Positions 13,811-16,472 of a stretch of 16,472 nucleotides of DNA are shown here, in pieces. Under the pieces are notes generated by a model. The model made no database searches, was not told the DNA's origin, and saw only the letters and a program-made list of their open reading frames with translations. Source of the DNA: JBEKYH01 sp049511115 (GTDB taxonomy: Bacteria; Planctomycetota; Phycisphaerae; Tepidisphaerales; Tepidisphaeraceae); contig JBEKYH010000067.1 in the NCBI GenBank assembly GCA_049511115.1, positions 1 to 16,472 of the forward strand, in the 5' to 3' direction. Numbering within the stretch: the stretch's first letter is position 1; each line of letters starts with the position of its first letter. The position numbers and the translations under genes are program-made.

Positions 13811-14614
13811 TCAGTTCGCGGCATCAGGCAGATTATCGCTCAGGTATTTCGCATCCGCCGTCGGCAGCGCGCGGCCGGCGTCGGAAAGCATCGGCACAAA
13901 CGGACTGTCCTTGAACCCCTTCAGCCCCGACACAATGCATGATGCCACGATCGTGGCGCCATCCACGAAAGTGTGGTTGTGATCGGCATACATTTTCATT
14001 ACCGCTTCGCGGCCCATGGCCTCGTATTTGTCGGCGCAGTAATTGGTGAGATCGAAGACCGGAATGTGCAGCTTGGCGCCGACGTCCTTGGTCCATTGGG
14101 TAAAGACTCCGTTGCCCGTGCCGCGCTCGATGGTGTCCTGCTTGGGGTCGTAATCGGCGGGCAGCGGCCCGATGGGAGTGGCGTCGTTGAACTTCACCTT
14201 GGGATTGCGCCAGATATCGCGCGTGGTGACGGTCAGAAGATAAACGTGAGCGCCCTTCGCCTGCGCGTCGGTGGCCATCTTCGACATGTACCAGCCGTAT
14301 GTGTGGGCCACGCCGCCGCCTCGGGCGCTGGGGCGCGTTTCGGGACCCGTGCCCTTGGGAGTGCCGCCGTCGTTGATGCCAAAGACCTCAAGAACGTAAT
14401 CGCCCCCGTGGATCTTCGGCAACACCTTCGGCCAGTCGCCATTGTAATAGGACATACTCGATGTGCCGGCGTGGCCGGCGTTGTTGATGACAACTTTCTC
14501 GGAGTCAAAGAACTGGGGGATGGTCGTGCCCCAGCCGATCTCCACCTTGCCCGTCAGCGCAATTTTCATAGTCACCTTGGCAAAAAGGGGCTGGTATCGA
14601 GCCGCGTTTGGCAT
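13811..14614 (-). CDS. SGNH/rhamnogalacturonan-acetylesterase-like protein with damaged nucleophile block
   Basis: This resembles GDSL/SGNH esterases of the rhamnogalacturonan acetylesterase type, which remove acetyl groups from pectic polysaccharides. Recognisable blocks: IGWGTTIPQFFD; NNAGHAGTSSMSY (block II Gly); GDYVLEVFGINDGG (block III Asn); AHTYGWYMSKMATDAQAKGAHVYLLTV; and DHNHTFVDGA (catalytic Asp/His). Block I, normally GDST[MV]K, reads AKVTMK, so the nucleophile Ser is absent. GGTGAC does occur at that point in another frame, suggesting a small deletion. No signal peptide is seen, though such enzymes are normally exported. ATG 14614 (GGAG ten bases upstream) is a working start; a longer frame to 14848 begins inside a repeat and is probably artificial. 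It could be a pseudogene. Confidence 0.6.
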   Translation of the reverse strand: MPNAARYQPLFAKVTMKIALTGKVEIGWGTTIPQFFDSEKVVINNAGHAGTSSMSYYNGDWPKVLPKIHGGDYVLEVFGINDGGTPKGTGPETRPSARGGGVAHTYGWYMSKMATDAQAKGAHVYLLTVTTRDIWRNPKVKFNDATPIGPLPADYDPKQDTIERGTGNGVFTQWTKDVGAKLHIPVFDLTNYCADKYEAMGREAVMKMYADHNHTFVDGATIVASCIVSGLKGFKDSPFVPMLSDAGRALPTADAKYLSDNLPDAAN

Positions 14615-14743
14615 ATTCCGGAAACTCCGCACGCCAATGAATTGTAGCCGCTGGCAGCAGGCACTTGCAACGCGGGCGAAGGAGGGCCATGTAGCATTCT
14701 GAGGACTTTGGCTGCGAGGGGTTTTTGGCCAATTTGAGAGAAA

Positions 14744-14848
14744 ATGAACGCTGAGGCGCCGAGGCGCTGAGGAAGAAAATGCGGAGGAATTCAAAATCTG
14801 AATTTTGATTTTCTCGTCTTTTCTACCTCTCCGCGCCTCAGCGTTCAT
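14744..14848. repeat. 105-base palindromic repeat element
   Basis: Perfect 16-base terminal inverted arms (ATGAACGCTGAGGCGC at the left and its reverse complement at the right) enclose 73 bases. Inside is a second hairpin, TCAAAAT-CTGA-ATTTTGA (14791-14808). The GAGGCGC / CTCCGCGCC wording is of a kind seen in planctomycete and related genomes as dispersed intergenic palindromes. It lies between the permease 3' end and the esterase-like gene and supplies a spurious ATG to the latter's frame. Confidence 0.75.
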
Positions 14849-14880
14849 CCCTCTTTCTCCGCCCGGCTAAAGGTGGGGCG

Positions 14881-15750
14881 TCACCTCACACTCTTCCTGA
14901 AACTCCTCACCGCCAGCGTCATCGTGATGACCGCGATCACCGTCAAAATCACCAGCGTCTTCCCCATCAGGATCACGGGGCTCGGCTCCGCAATGGCATT
15001 GGGCCCATTCAGCAGCAGCCGCATCGAATCAATCGCATAGGTCACTGGATTAAAAACCGCCACATGTTGCAGCCACCCCGGCAGCAGCGGCAGCGGCAGT
15101 TGCGCCGAACTGGTGAACAGCAGCGGAAGGGTGAGGAAATTGGAGATAAGAAACGTCGATTCGGTGTTGCGGGTTTTGAGGGCGATGAAAACATTGAACC
15201 CCGCCAACCCGACGCCGAAGAGCAGCCCAATCGCCAACGCGGCCACGACGCCGGGGATGCCGTAGACGTAGTGAACGCGCTGTTCCTGGAATTGCCCGGC
15301 AACCCACGCGATCACCACGATGATCAGCCCCTGCAAAATCATGCGCGTCATGTCGCCGAGGATGCGGCCCAGCAATATCGCCATCCGATTCACCGGCGTG
15401 GTCAGCAGCTTGCTGAGAAACCCGCTTTGAATGTCGCTGATGATGCCGATCCCGGAATTGCCCGCGCCAAACAGGAGCGTTTGCAACACAACCGCCGGCA
15501 CGAAAAACTGAAAATAGCTCTTCCCGCCAAACGCCTCCTGCGTGCCGGGGAATCGCGCCACGCGATTGAAAATCTGCCCGAACAAAAGCATCCAGATCAC
15601 CGGCTGCACCAGCGAAAAATACAGCGCAATCGGCCGCCGCAGCAGCTTCTTCATCGACCTCCCAAACAGAACGCCGACTTCCGCGGCAAACGCTGACGGC
15701 CCGCGCGGGATTACGTCGATGGCGAATTCACTCGTTGACACCATGGTCAT
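14881..15750 (-). CDS. ABC-2 type transporter permease
   Basis: A 289-residue inner-membrane permease of the ABC-2 (DrrB/NodJ-like) exporter type. After a ~35-residue cytoplasmic start come KKLLRRPIALYFSLVQPVIW, the classic first-TM entry, and about six membrane segments. Family features include FFVPAVVLQTLLFGAGNSG, the GFLSKLLTTPVNR motif between TM2 and TM3, and LPLLFTSSAQLPLPLLPGWLQHVAVFNPVTYAIDSMR before the last TM, the ABC-2 signature region. ATG 15750 is supported by AGGAG eight bases upstream; an in-frame ATG at 15777 has none. It works with the ATPase encoded just upstream. The exported substrate cannot be told from sequence: drugs, glycans or lipids are all known for this type. Confidence 0.92.
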   Translation of the reverse strand: MTMVSTSEFAIDVIPRGPSAFAAEVGVLFGRSMKKLLRRPIALYFSLVQPVIWMLLFGQIFNRVARFPGTQEAFGGKSYFQFFVPAVVLQTLLFGAGNSGIGIISDIQSGFLSKLLTTPVNRMAILLGRILGDMTRMILQGLIIVVIAWVAGQFQEQRVHYVYGIPGVVAALAIGLLFGVGLAGFNVFIALKTRNTESTFLISNFLTLPLLFTSSAQLPLPLLPGWLQHVAVFNPVTYAIDSMRLLLNGPNAIAEPSPVILMGKTLVILTVIAVITMTLAVRSFRKSVR

Positions 15751-15795
15751 GGGGATTGCTCCTACTGGGTTCAGCACAAATTCTTGGCTTCTGGT

Positions 15796-15840
15796 CCCTC
15801 TCCATGTACTCAGGGAGAGGGATAGGGTGAGGGTTCTTCT
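15796..15840 (+). repeat. Dispersed palindromic repeat, full copy C
   Basis: CCCTCTCC-ATGTACTCA-GGGAGAGGG, then ATAGGGTGAGGGTTCTTCT. The core is identical to the two copies near 6.2-6.4 kb, and the tail is nearly the same as in copy B. It sits in the gap between the ABC ATPase and permease genes, inside what should be one transcript. Confidence 0.85.
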
Positions 15841-15906
15841 TTGCCTCCGTCTACATGCACGAATTGGCCAACCGATTGCATTGACCGGGCAAAACCGCCC
15901 TCCAAC

Positions 15907-16472
15907 TCATCTCCCCCGTCCCCTCCGCGGCATCCCCCACCCGCGCGCCGCTCGCCAATCCGTCTTCAACTCCTCCTGCCGAATGGAATGCCCGGTGTGT
16001 TTGAGGAACACATCGTCCAGCGTCGGGCTGGTCATGGAGAGTTTCGCAACGGCCATGCCTCCCGCATCCAGCAATCGCAACATATCGGGCACCGCGGCGC
16101 CCCCCGACGCAACAATCACATTCAACCCCGCGTCGGAAGTCGTGATGCTCCGCACAAACGGCAACTCCTTCAGTCGCGCCGCTGCCGGCTCGGCGTGCGC
16201 CGCCTCCTTCAGGGAAAGAACGACCACATCTCCTCCCAACGCCGCCTTCAGCGCCGCTGGGCTTCCCTCGGCGATGATTTTGCCGTGATCGATGATCGCC
16301 AGCCGGTCACACAGCCGGTCGGCTTCCTCCATGTAATGCGTGGTGAGAAAAATCGTCAGCCCGTCCTGCTTATTGAGCCGCTCGAGATATTTCCAAAGCC
16401 CCGCGCGATTCTGCGGATCGAGCCCCGTCGTGGGTTCATCGAGAAACAACAGCCTCGGCCGCTGAATCAAAC
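15907..16472 (-). CDS. ABC transporter ATP-binding protein, partial (5' end beyond right edge)
   Basis: The C-terminal ~188 residues of an ABC-2 exporter ATPase of the DrrA type; the frame is open to the window edge, so the Walker A and most of the signature region are missing. Visible: Walker B and D-loop LLFLDEPTTGLDP; LWKYLERLNKQDGLTIFLTTHYMEEADRLCDRLAIIDHGKIIAEGSP with the switch His; then a ~90-residue C-terminal domain ending SMTSPTLDDVFLKHTGHSIR, common in DrrA-like proteins. It energises the permease encoded downstream on the same strand. The 156-base gap between them carries a palindromic repeat, which is unusual for a coupled pair. Confidence 0.93.
   Translation of the reverse strand, partial: LIQRPRLLFLDEPTTGLDPQNRAGLWKYLERLNKQDGLTIFLTTHYMEEADRLCDRLAIIDHGKIIAEGSPAALKAALGGDVVVLSLKEAAHAEPAAARLKELPFVRSITTSDAGLNVIVASGGAAVPDMLRLLDAGGMAVAKLSMTSPTLDDVFLKHTGHSIRQEELKTDWRAARGWGMPRRGRGR

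Noticed and set aside
1..16472. CRISPR array, tRNA/rRNA genes, transposase or defence system
   Set aside because: No regularly spaced direct repeats, no tRNA or rRNA-like sequence, and no transposase, nuclease or toxin-antitoxin features were seen on reading both strands.

Overview
The window looks like chromosomal DNA of a planctomycete, most likely a member of the Phycisphaerae. The base composition is GC-rich. Two unrelated secreted proteins carry the planctomycete-type N-terminal motif ESLESRxLLS. One of these is a GloVer-repeat protein and the other has RTX-like GGxGxD repeats. The intergenic spaces are rich in palindromic repeats. Taxonomy is inferred from these features only.

Layout. 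(1) At 1-1463, on the minus strand, lie a GloVer-repeat secreted protein running off the left edge and a small secreted or anchored protein. (2) At 1526-4757, on the plus strand, a tightly overlapping trio makes GDP-L-fucose (gmd, GDP-fucose synthase) and a WbuB-like glycosyltransferase, pointing to a fucose-containing exopolysaccharide or glycan. (3) A nested palindrome precedes an M16 peptidase homologue (TTG start, strong RBS) that lacks the zinc motif. (4) A 410-base gap full of REP-like repeats is followed by a secreted FecR-domain protein, convergent with panC (pantothenate synthetase). (5) A secreted RTX-like repeat protein is convergent with an NmrA-type NAD(P)-binding protein. A P-loop kinase-like protein follows, convergent with an MpsC/DUF2294 protein. 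(6) The 462-base divergent gap 12447-12908 holds two similar copies of a structured, terminator-ending element, pointing in opposite directions. The leftward copy leads to mpsC and the rightward copy to a small membrane protein. (7) At 13184-16472, on the minus strand, lie an ABC-2 exporter (ATPase cut by the right edge, then the permease), an SGNH/rhamnogalacturonan-acetylesterase-like protein with a damaged nucleophile region, and a two-TM membrane protein.

The strongest candidate for something undescribed is the divergent pair at about 12508-12875. Both copies share an 11-base identical box (TCGGATGACTA), a central hairpin, a second identical 10-base box (GAGTAAGCCG) and an intrinsic terminator built on that second box. 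I do not recognise it as a known riboswitch or sRNA class. Also notable are a dispersed palindromic repeat (three full copies and one rearranged) that also sits between the ABC ATPase and permease genes, and a likely short deletion in the esterase active-site block. No CRISPR array, tRNA, rRNA, transposase or recognisable defence system was seen.
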